64,000 bases of DNA from Gammaproteobacteria bacterium (lineage in GTDB: Bacteria; Pseudomonadota; Gammaproteobacteria; Steroidobacterales; Foliamicaceae). Shown in pieces: positions 57,242 through 64,000 of the stretch (its first letter is position 1; each line of letters opens with the position of its first letter). Both the position numbers and the translations under genes were made by a program. Below the pieces are notes generated by a model. That model made no database searches. It had not been told where the DNA came from and was given only the letters and a program-made list of their open reading frames with translations. Location of the stretch: the NCBI GenBank assembly GCA_009838035.1, contig VXSK01000003.1:207661-271660 (forward strand). Direction: 5' to 3'.

Positions 57242-58955
57242 GGTCAGCAACCTGCCTTGTTTCCCGATTCTGGGCCTTTATCGTCCGGCCCGCAATAAAG
57301 CCCGTCGTGATCGCGGGCCCGATGCCGAGGCCGGCGGCCCCGTAATCGCCTCCGGTAACCGTCAGTGTCTCGCTGCCGGCGGCGTACAGACCCGGTATGG
57401 GCCTGCCCTCATCATCCAGCACTCTAGCGGACGCATCGGTAGCCAGGCCGGCAAACGCGCCCAGGTCGCCCGGGTACAGCCGAACTGCATAATACGGTGC
57501 CTTTTCCAAGGGTCCGAGCGATGGATTCGGCGATTGGGCCGTGTCGCCGGCTGCGCGCGAGTACGGATCGTCTCCGCGCCCGAAGTCCAGGTCCCGGCCG
57601 TTCTCCGCGAAACCGTTAAATCGCTCTACCGTGGATTCCAGGCTCCCCGCGTCCATGCCCAGTTTTTCGGCCAGCCCGGAAAGCGAATTCGCGCGCACCA
57701 GGTACCCGGAATGCAGATGAGGCGCCAGCCGCCCCGGGAACGGCGGCGCTACGCCGAGGCCGTAGCGGCGCAAGGCCCGGTGATCCGCGACGACCCATGC
57801 CTTGCCTTCCGGTGGACCGCCCTCTCCGACCAGTTCGATTACGAAGCGGTGATAGCAATGGGCTTCGTTGCAGAAACGCCGTCCGTCACGACCGACCACG
57901 ATGACTCCGGGCTTGCCGCGCTCCAGGAAATGCGGAAAGCCTACCCTGGATCCGTCAGGCTGGGGCACAAGCGAAACCGGCGTCCAGGCGGCAGGCTGGG
58001 AGCACTTTTCCGAAATCTTCGCGCCCACGTCGCGCGCCAGGACATGACCGCTGCCGTTCCCGGACGGCACCAGTGAAACGTGACGAACCCCCCGTTGCAC
58101 GTGTGCATAGCGCTGTTCTCTGAGTGAAACGTTTGCCGTGTATCCGCCGCAGGCCAGAACGATGCCGCAACGCACGCGAATCCGATGCTGCTTACCGGCC
58201 TTGCCGGCGACAAGTGCGCCGCTGACCCGACCGTTCGTCCGGATGAGTCTCACTACTTCCCTGCCCTTGCGCAGGACTATGCCGCGCTGGTCCGCCGCGG
58301 CCAGCAGCGCTGCGACCAGGGCGTTGCCGCCGGTCAGCCGCAGCCCCCTTGGATGGCCCAGCAGTCGATCCAGCAGGTAACGCAAGATCAGGCCGCCGAC
58401 CCTGAGCCATGCGGCAGGGGAGCGCCGTAGCGCGAAGTAGCTGGCGAGATCGTTGCCCGCAACCGACATGCCGCCGAACAACATCGTTGTCGGCAACGGG
58501 CAGCGCAAGTCGGCAAGCCTCGCTCCAAGAATGCGGCCGTTGATGGGCCGCGGACTCAGGGCGCGCGCCCCCCGGGAAGCGCCCGGCAGATGCTGGTGGT
58601 AATCCATGGAAGTTGTCGTGAGCTCGTACGAAATCCCCGACTGCTCTTCGAGGAACGCAAGCGCACGCGGGGCGTTTTCCACGAATGCGCGAGCCCGCGT
58701 TGGATCGAAATACGACGACGCAGCCGCCTTCAGGTACGCCAATGCGGATTCGGTCGTGTCCGGCACGCCCGCATCCAGCGCCTGACGGCTGAGCGGGGCC
58801 CATACCATGCCCTCCGAATAGGCGGTCGCACCGCCGTAAACCACGGACCTCTCCACCACGGCTACAGAAAGACCCCGATCGCGGGCGGACAATGCGGCGG
58901 ACAGTCCCGCGGCGCCGGACCCGAGCACGAGCACGTCGATCTCATCGGGCAACAT
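57234..58955 (-). CDS. FAD-dependent dehydrogenase (fumarate-reductase/ketosteroid-dehydrogenase family)
   Basis: 573 aa from ATG 58955, with GGGGAGA upstream; the longer frame overlaps the P-loop gene. FAD motif VLVLGSGAAGLSAALSARDR, then VYGGATAYSEGMVW and the C-terminal FAD-binding GDYGAAGLGIGPAITTGFIA. It has the two-domain layout of the 3-ketosteroid-1-dehydrogenase/flavocytochrome c group. It probably introduces a C=C bond or oxidises a carbonyl-flanked C-C bond. The substrate is not visible. Member of the operon 62907-56525. Confidence 0.88.
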   Translation of the reverse strand: MLPDEIDVLVLGSGAAGLSAALSARDRGLSVAVVERSVVYGGATAYSEGMVWAPLSRQALDAGVPDTTESALAYLKAAASSYFDPTRARAFVENAPRALAFLEEQSGISYELTTTSMDYHQHLPGASRGARALSPRPINGRILGARLADLRCPLPTTMLFGGMSVAGNDLASYFALRRSPAAWLRVGGLILRYLLDRLLGHPRGLRLTGGNALVAALLAAADQRGIVLRKGREVVRLIRTNGRVSGALVAGKAGKQHRIRVRCGIVLACGGYTANVSLREQRYAHVQRGVRHVSLVPSGNGSGHVLARDVGAKISEKCSQPAAWTPVSLVPQPDGSRVGFPHFLERGKPGVIVVGRDGRRFCNEAHCYHRFVIELVGEGGPPEGKAWVVADHRALRRYGLGVAPPFPGRLAPHLHSGYLVRANSLSGLAEKLGMDAGSLESTVERFNGFAENGRDLDFGRGDDPYSRAAGDTAQSPNPSLGPLEKAPYYAVRLYPGDLGAFAGLATDASARVLDDEGRPIPGLYAAGSETLTVTGGDYGAAGLGIGPAITTGFIAGRTIKAQNRETRQVADHG

Positions 58956-59832
58956 CGCTTGTCTCCCCGGACGGGCCTGCATCCGGCATATGCCACCAGG
59001 ACTCCGCCCGGGCCTTGAGTTCGTCGTCGCTAACCGCTGACAGGGCATTGCCATGCCTGCGGACGGCTACCGAAGAAGGGACGATGTCCTCGATGCCATC
59101 CGGCAACTTGTGCGGTGAATCCTCGACCGCCAGGAAGTCCCTGATCCAAAGCGGAACGAAGTGCCTGTGCCGAAGCAGCCAGCCGTACACCGCCAGGTAC
59201 AGTTCCGGATCGTAGCCTTCGCCTTTACCGGGCGGAATATTCAGCTTCGGGGCCAGTTGCCGAATCTCCAGCATCAGCGCTTCCAGCACGCTGGGCGAAG
59301 CGTTGGCCGCTTCGCGTGAATGCATGGGATTGGACATTTCCCGCCGCCGCGCCGCCTCCAATTCACGCCGCAACTCGAGCGTCGGCGCGGGAACAAAGAA
59401 GGTCGCGGAGGACGCGGCCAACAGCGCCTCCGCCGGGTCGGATTCCGGCCGGGCCACTTCCATGAATCGGTTGCCGACGAGCGGGATCTCTCCCACCAGC
59501 AGGTTCTTCCCGTTGCTTCGCTTCTCGGCCCACTGCCGTATCGCGCCGCGTACCCAGTTGCCGGCGGCCAGCCGGATACCGGCATGCGTTACTCCAGCCA
59601 CCTCGGGGTAGCGCTCAAGCAGATCCGGTCGCTCGAACGCGATGCGGGCGACGTCCCACTGCAACAGCGATACCTTCCTGCCCAGCGTCGCCGCGATCAG
59701 GACGGTCTGCTGCAGCATCAGGCTTTTGCCCACGCCGGGTAGTCCGGCGAAGAAGATCATGCGGTCGCTTGCGGCGTGCTGCTCGATCGTGTCGCGCAGC
59801 GCCGAACCGAAGGGAATGATGATGCCGGCCAC
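58942..59832 (-). CDS. P-loop NTPase of unknown function
   Basis: 296 aa from GTG 59832. A Walker A motif FFAGLPGVGKSLMLQQT lies at residues ~27-43. An acidic segment VSLLQWDVARIAFE (~54-67) is reminiscent of a kinase lid or Walker-B-like Asp, and VGEIPLVGNRFMEVARP (~115) may be substrate-binding. The C-terminal half is mainly helical. No sensor or switch motifs of ABC, AAA or GTPase families are seen. Lying 5 bp after the ThDP gene and overlapping the FAD gene by 14 bp, it is fully inside a metabolic operon. It may phosphorylate a pathway compound, but I cannot name the family. Confidence 0.7.
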   Translation of the reverse strand: MAGIIIPFGSALRDTIEQHAASDRMIFFAGLPGVGKSLMLQQTVLIAATLGRKVSLLQWDVARIAFERPDLLERYPEVAGVTHAGIRLAAGNWVRGAIRQWAEKRSNGKNLLVGEIPLVGNRFMEVARPESDPAEALLAASSATFFVPAPTLELRRELEAARRREMSNPMHSREAANASPSVLEALMLEIRQLAPKLNIPPGKGEGYDPELYLAVYGWLLRHRHFVPLWIRDFLAVEDSPHKLPDGIEDIVPSSVAVRRHGNALSAVSDDELKARAESWWHMPDAGPSGETSDVAR

Positions 59833-59837
59833 TGCCG

Positions 59838-61445
59838 CTACCGGAACGCGTCGACGCTGGGCATGTCGCCCACGGGAACCTCGATTACCGTCGGCAGGGA
59901 ACTGCCGAAACCGGATTCGAGGCTCTTGACGAGTTCATCGGGCGACTCCGCGCGCGAGTAGTTTGCCCCGAAGGACGTCACGAGCTGTTCAAAGTCCGGG
60001 TTGACCAGGTCCGAAGCGATGACGCGGCCGCCATAGAGGCTGCGCTGCATCTGCTGCACGTTGCCGTACTGGTTGTTGTTGAACAGCACGGTGACCAGTC
60101 CGATTTCATGTTGCACCGCCGTGGCGAGTTCGGCAACGGCGAACATGAAGCCGCCGTCGCCCGTGACTGACACGACGAGCGCCTCGGGCCGGGCGGACTT
60201 GACCCCCAGGGCCGTGGGAAAACCGTACCCCAGGGTGCCCATGTAGCCCGTTGAAATGAACGTGCGCGGCTTGTAGACCGGCATGACGATGCGGCTCGCA
60301 AATCCCACCTGGGTCAACTCATCGACGAATATGCCGTCCTCTCCCAGCGCATGGCGGATCGCCTCAAGCCAGGCGATCTGCGGAGCCAGCGTCTTGCTGC
60401 GCTCGCGCCAATCCGCATGGATACGCTCCATCTCTTCCTCGCGGGAGCTGCGGTCCCGATTGTGCGCGGCAAGGCGCTCCAGCAGCGCCGGCAGGGCATG
60501 CTCCAGCGTCGCGACAATAGATACGTCAGGCGTCATGTGGCGCCAATGCACATCCGGATCGACGTCGATGCGGACCAGTTTCCTCTGCTTGCTCTCCCCC
60601 CAGCCCTTGAGCGGCCCGCGCACCGAAGTGCCCAGCGCCAGTACGGCGTCACAGCGCTGCCACAATGGCCTGGCTTCGGGCAGAGTGCAGCTCAGGTAAT
60701 GGCGGCTGTCCAGCACGCCGCGGCCGGTGCGGTAGCCCACGACCGGCGCTTCAAGGGTTTCCGCCAGCCGACCCACCAGCTCCGAGGATCCCTGCGCTCC
60801 GTTGCCGACGAAAATCATCGGGTTTTGCGTTTGCCCCAGGAGCCTGGCGGCCGATTCGACGGCCTCCGCGTCCAGCGGCGGCCGATTCGGTTCGGGAAGG
60901 CCGGGAATTTCTCCGACCTGCTCGCGTTCCGCCAGGACATCCATGGGTATCTCAACGGCCGCCGGCCGCGGGCGTCCGCTGCACATGGCCGTCAACGCTT
61001 CCGCGACCAGGATGGGGATATCTGCCGGGCGCGTGGCGCGCTTCGCAAACTTCGTTAGCTGCTCCAGAATCGCAAGCTGGTCCGGTATTTCATGCAATGC
61101 GCCCAACCCCTTGCCGATGGCGTTTCGGGGTATCTGGCCGCACAGGAACAGCACCGGCGCGTTGAGCGCAAAGGCCGTGGCAAGCGCGGCCCCCGCGTTG
61201 AAAAGGCCGGGTCCCGGCACGACGGCGCAGACCGACGGCCTCCCGGTCGAAAGGGCCGCCCCGAGCGCCATGAAAGCGGCGCCCTGCTCGTGGCGGGTAT
61301 GCAGAACGCGGACCTTGTCGCGAGCGTCGTAGAGGGCGTTGTACAACCAATCATTCTGGATGCCGGGCAGGCCGTAGACCGTGCCCAGGCCGTGTCTGAG
61401 CAATGCGGCAACCGTGGCCTCGCCGCCTGTCATCACCTCAGCCAT
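59838..61445 (-). CDS. ThDP-dependent enzyme (acetolactate synthase/benzaldehyde lyase family)
   Basis: 535 aa from ATG 61445 (8-bp overlap with the ALDH stop). Three-domain ThDP enzyme: N-terminal PYR domain with the catalytic Glu in HTRHEQGAAFMALG, central domain NPMIFVGNGAQGSSELVGRL, and C-terminal PP domain GDGGFMFAVAELATAV ending in NNNQYGN. Such enzymes cleave or form C-C bonds next to a carbonyl, or decarboxylate 2-oxo acids. Aldehyde products would suit the ALDH encoded immediately upstream. Confidence 0.9.
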   Translation of the reverse strand: MAEVMTGGEATVAALLRHGLGTVYGLPGIQNDWLYNALYDARDKVRVLHTRHEQGAAFMALGAALSTGRPSVCAVVPGPGLFNAGAALATAFALNAPVLFLCGQIPRNAIGKGLGALHEIPDQLAILEQLTKFAKRATRPADIPILVAEALTAMCSGRPRPAAVEIPMDVLAEREQVGEIPGLPEPNRPPLDAEAVESAARLLGQTQNPMIFVGNGAQGSSELVGRLAETLEAPVVGYRTGRGVLDSRHYLSCTLPEARPLWQRCDAVLALGTSVRGPLKGWGESKQRKLVRIDVDPDVHWRHMTPDVSIVATLEHALPALLERLAAHNRDRSSREEEMERIHADWRERSKTLAPQIAWLEAIRHALGEDGIFVDELTQVGFASRIVMPVYKPRTFISTGYMGTLGYGFPTALGVKSARPEALVVSVTGDGGFMFAVAELATAVQHEIGLVTVLFNNNQYGNVQQMQRSLYGGRVIASDLVNPDFEQLVTSFGANYSRAESPDELVKSLESGFGSSLPTVIEVPVGDMPSVDAFR

Positions 61446-62907
61446 TCGCGACACTGTGTATCGCCCGTGTGGCGAGGTACTCTTCGATCCCTGCGCGGCC
61501 ACGCTCCCGGCCGAATCCCGATGCGCCGAAGCCTCCGAACGGCGCGTCCGCGTTGGTCGGCGCGCCGTTGATCGACAAGCTCCCTACGCGCATCCACCGG
61601 GCAAAGCGCATCGCGCGACCGACATCGGCCGCCCATACCGCCCCGGACAGTCCGAACTCCGTGCCGTTGGCTATCGCCAGGGCCTCGCTCTCGTCATCGA
61701 AGGCAAGTATCGAGAGCACGGGCCCAAAAATCTCCTCCCGGGCCACTTCCATGTCAGGGCTGACGTCGGAAATCACGGTCGCCCGCGCAAAATACCCCTT
61801 CCCGACGCCGGCCGGCAGGTCCCAACCGCCACACAGCACGCGCGCGCCTTCCTCATCGGCGCGGCGGACAAATCTTCTGACTTTGCGAAGCTGCGCCTTG
61901 CTGGCGAGCGGTCCCAGCGTAGTTTGGGGGTCGCGGGGATCGCCGGCTGCATACTCGCCGGCGAAAGCTACGGCGAGTTCTTCTGTCCGGGCCTTGAGAT
62001 GAGCGGGAACCAGCAAACGCGAAAGCGCCGCGCAGGTCTGACCGGCGTTCTGAAAGCACTTCGCGACGGTCTGCCGCACGGCGCTCTCGAGAAGCGCCTC
62101 GTCCAGTACCACGGCCGCCGACTTGCCGCCCAATTCCAGCGCCACCGGCCTGACAAGCCGGCCGGCTTGCGCCGCAATGCGCGCGCCTGTCCGGGTCGAC
62201 CCTGTAAAGGAGATCATGTCGACGCCGGCGGCCTCGACCAGCGCCTTGCCGACGGTCTCCCCGCTGCCCTGCACCAGTCCCAGGGAGCCTTCCGGCACCC
62301 CTGCTGCGTGGCAAAGATCGGCCAGTACCGTCACGGCGAGCGGGGCGGTTTCGCTGGGCTTGATAACGATGGGACAGCCGGCCGCAATCGCCGGCGCCAG
62401 CTTGCAGGCGGCAAGGTAAAGGGGATAGTTCCAGGGCGTTATCGCCGCCACCACGCCGATTGGGCAATGTTCGATGACGGAAGTGCCCAGCATTTCCCGG
62501 AAGCTGAGGTCCTCAATTGCCGCCGCCGTGCTGCGAAAGGTGTGCACCGCGGTAGGCAACTGCATCCGACGCGACTCCGCGATCGGCGTCCCGACTTCAT
62601 CGGTCACCAGCAGCGCAAGTTCCTCTGCGCGTTCTTCCAGCGCGTCGGCGATGACGTTCAGCAGTTCGGCGCGTTCGGAGGGGCTCGAGCCGTTCCACAC
62701 TCCGCGCGCAGCGGCCGCGGCGTGAACGGCGGCCCGGATCTGTTCCGGCGATGACTCCACGGATTCGGCAAGAATCGACCCGGTGGCGGGATTCAGGACC
62801 GGAATACGGCTGCTTCCGCCCGAGTCGCGCCAGCGTCCACCCCAGAATGTCATTGAGGCGCGCTTCAGGATAGTATCTGCGGGCGCGCCGTTCGCGCTGA
62901 TTCTCAT
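61438..62907 (-). CDS. NAD(P)-dependent aldehyde dehydrogenase
   Basis: 489 aa. Cofactor site ITPWNYPLYLAACKLAPAIA, catalytic Glu in LELGGKSAAVVLDEALLE, catalytic Cys in FQNAGQTCAALSRLLV and REEIFGPVLSILAFDDESEA. First gene of the minus-strand operon ALDH-ThDP enzyme-NTPase-FAD enzyme-GntR. Its start lies 45 bp from the SDR start, with the TGTATACA palindrome between. Confidence 0.94.
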   Translation of the reverse strand: MRISANGAPADTILKRASMTFWGGRWRDSGGSSRIPVLNPATGSILAESVESSPEQIRAAVHAAAAARGVWNGSSPSERAELLNVIADALEERAEELALLVTDEVGTPIAESRRMQLPTAVHTFRSTAAAIEDLSFREMLGTSVIEHCPIGVVAAITPWNYPLYLAACKLAPAIAAGCPIVIKPSETAPLAVTVLADLCHAAGVPEGSLGLVQGSGETVGKALVEAAGVDMISFTGSTRTGARIAAQAGRLVRPVALELGGKSAAVVLDEALLESAVRQTVAKCFQNAGQTCAALSRLLVPAHLKARTEELAVAFAGEYAAGDPRDPQTTLGPLASKAQLRKVRRFVRRADEEGARVLCGGWDLPAGVGKGYFARATVISDVSPDMEVAREEIFGPVLSILAFDDESEALAIANGTEFGLSGAVWAADVGRAMRFARWMRVGSLSINGAPTNADAPFGGFGASGFGRERGRAGIEEYLATRAIHSVANG

Positions 62908-62945
62908 GCCTTATTGGCGCAGCCGGAAACTGCTTGTCGACAATG

Positions 62946-62953
62946 TGTATACA
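62946..62953. promoter_or_regulatory. Putative GntR operator between ALDH and SDR genes
   Basis: The palindrome TGTATACA matches the core of 52738-52747. It sits in the spacer of a weak candidate promoter (TTGTCG 62934-62939, CATTAT 62957-62962, 17-bp spacing). It overlaps the first base of ATG 62953 and favours GTG 62971 as the real SDR start. Confidence 0.55.
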
Positions 62954-63789
62954 TGGCATTATATTCCGTCGTGAGCGGCGACCAGTCTTCACCTCCCAGG
63001 CGAATCATCATTACGGGCGCCTCCAGCGGAATCGGCCAGGCTACCGCCCGGCGGCTGTCGGACGGCGACACCATCATCGTGAATCTGGATCTTGCGGACG
63101 GCGCCGGCACGGCCGAACAATGCAAGGGGCGATTCCATACCGTAATCGCCGACATGGGCGATGCGAACAGCGTTTCCGAGGGCTTCCGCGAGGCCGACCG
63201 ACTGCTTGAGGGGGAAGCGCCCGACCTCCTGGTCTGTTGCGCGGCCCTGAGCCGCGCATCGCGCTTTCTCGAGGCACCGCTGAAAGACCTGGACCTGATG
63301 CTGAAGGTCAACGTTCGCGGCACCTTCCTGTGCTGCCAGGAGGCGGGACGCCGGATGGCGGCAAAGCGTTCCGGCAAGATCGTCGTCATCACTTCGCTGT
63401 GCGCCGCGCAGGGCTGGGCACTGGAATCGATCTATTGCGTCACCAAGGGCGCACAGCAGTCAATCGTTCAGAGCGCCGCAGTCGAACTCGCCCCCATGGG
63501 CATACTCGTCAACGCGGTCGCTCCCGGAATCATCGAAAACACAGGCGATTCCATGGCCAAGACCCGCACGGACCCGGACGTTTTCAGGCACGAAATGGAA
63601 CGCACGCCGGCCGGACGATGCGGAACGCCGGCCGAAGTGGCGGACGCCGTGCATTTCCTGGCCAACGCGACATGGATGACGGGCCAAACGCTGTTTCTCG
63701 ACGGGGGATTCATGGCCACCGGCCTGGCGTACATCGGCAAGACCCGCGAAAGCCTGGAAGAGGATGGGGCGGGCCGCGCGGAGAGTTGA
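62953..63789 (+). CDS. Short-chain dehydrogenase/reductase
   Basis: 278 aa if started at ATG 62953; 272 aa from GTG 62971, which fits the promoter better. Classical SDR: TGASSGIG (RIIITGASSGIGQATARRL), LLVCCAALSRAS in place of NNAG, catalytic Ser in VITSLCAAQGW, YCVTKGA (YxxxK) and PGIIENTG. It is unusual in the CCAA segment. Divergent from the ALDH operon and followed by an EthD gene with AGGAGA. Confidence 0.9.
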   Translation: MALYSVVSGDQSSPPRRIIITGASSGIGQATARRLSDGDTIIVNLDLADGAGTAEQCKGRFHTVIADMGDANSVSEGFREADRLLEGEAPDLLVCCAALSRASRFLEAPLKDLDLMLKVNVRGTFLCCQEAGRRMAAKRSGKIVVITSLCAAQGWALESIYCVTKGAQQSIVQSAAVELAPMGILVNAVAPGIIENTGDSMAKTRTDPDVFRHEMERTPAGRCGTPAEVADAVHFLANATWMTGQTLFLDGGFMATGLAYIGKTRESLEEDGAGRAES

Positions 63790-63806
63790 AAAAAAGGAGA
63801 ACAGGA

Positions 63807-64000
63807 ATGGTCAAGGTCATGTGGTTCCTCAAGCGGGCGGAGCATCTGTCGCTGGCGGAATTCCGGCGCTGGTGGCTCGAAGACCACGCTCCCGATATCG
63901 TTGCCGACCAGACACCCCACTTGAAGCGCTACATCGTGGATGCCCGGGTGGACGACGACTCGACCCTGGCCGGCAAGCCACAGAATGAATGTCCATGGGA
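63807..64000 (+). CDS. EthD-domain protein (5' part; continues beyond window)
   Basis: The first 64 residues of a short ferredoxin-like-fold protein: MVKVMWFLKRAEHLSLAEFR, then WWLEDHAPDIV with the EthD (H-A-P) signature. Preceded by AGGAGA, 17 bp after the SDR. EthD proteins accompany degradative enzymes for ethers, sulphonates and polyketides and may bind or isomerise intermediates. Confidence 0.85.
   Translation, partial: MVKVMWFLKRAEHLSLAEFRRWWLEDHAPDIVADQTPHLKRYIVDARVDDDSTLAGKPQNECPW

Overview
The window is GC-rich, densely coded DNA from a Gram-negative bacterium, most likely a gammaproteobacterium. The evidence is the order murJ-ribF-ileS-lspA with rpsT nearby, RNase T, a CGFS monothiol glutaredoxin, homodimeric AceE-type pyruvate dehydrogenase, type IV pilus minor pilins, rplU-rpmA-obgE and a TonB-dependent receptor. 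The lineage within that class cannot be fixed by eye. There is one tRNA, no rRNA, no CRISPR array, no recognisable transposase and no gene-free stretch longer than about 300 bp.

Layout. 1-7.2 kb: the end of nth; a bufferin/Hvf-like pair (MNIO-family maturase plus BufC-like partner) without a visible precursor; a mobile mystery A/B (XRE regulator plus Fic) module between two diverged copies of the 3' end of a flavoprotein reductase gene; an HvfX-like DoxX protein; an ECF sigma factor with a small membrane partner. 7.2-20 kb: housekeeping (lpdA-aceF-aceE, rnt, grxD, a Sel1-repeat protein, a DEAD-box helicase, SPFH/NfeD, nadC). 20-29 kb: UbiD decarboxylase, thioesterase, AMP-forming ligase, an MFS exporter with a His-rich tail, a thioredoxin-ankyrin lipoprotein, nitronate monooxygenase, SDR, NTF2-like protein, UbiX. 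29-32 kb: tRNA-Thr and a minor pilin operon fimT-pilV-pilW-pilX-pilE lacking pilY1. 32-38 kb: lspA, ileS, ribF, murJ. 38-46.6 kb: flavin-reductase-like pair, two MDR oxidoreductases, a DUF3604 lipoprotein, MFS, rpsT, a leucine-dehydrogenase-like enzyme. 46.6-48.8 kb: YbjQ, ObgE, L27, L21.

48.8-64 kb is a catabolic island: TcuB-TcuA (tricarballylate oxidation), a class III aminotransferase, a TonB-dependent receptor, an MFS permease, an FCD-type GntR regulator, a large FAD dehydrogenase, an unidentified P-loop NTPase, a ThDP-dependent enzyme, an aldehyde dehydrogenase, an SDR and an EthD-domain protein (cut by the window end). Both divergent promoter regions of the island carry a TGTATACA palindrome, the probable operator of the encoded GntR protein. 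The gene mix recalls the fumonisin catabolic (fum) cluster of Sphingopyxis, but a ThDP enzyme and a P-loop NTPase take the place of some fum functions. My working hypothesis is uptake and breakdown of a tricarballylate-bearing amino-alcohol or a related amino compound.

The observations I would follow up first are this island with its predicted regulon, the Fic module flanked by reductase 3'-end repeats, and the split bufferin-like locus.
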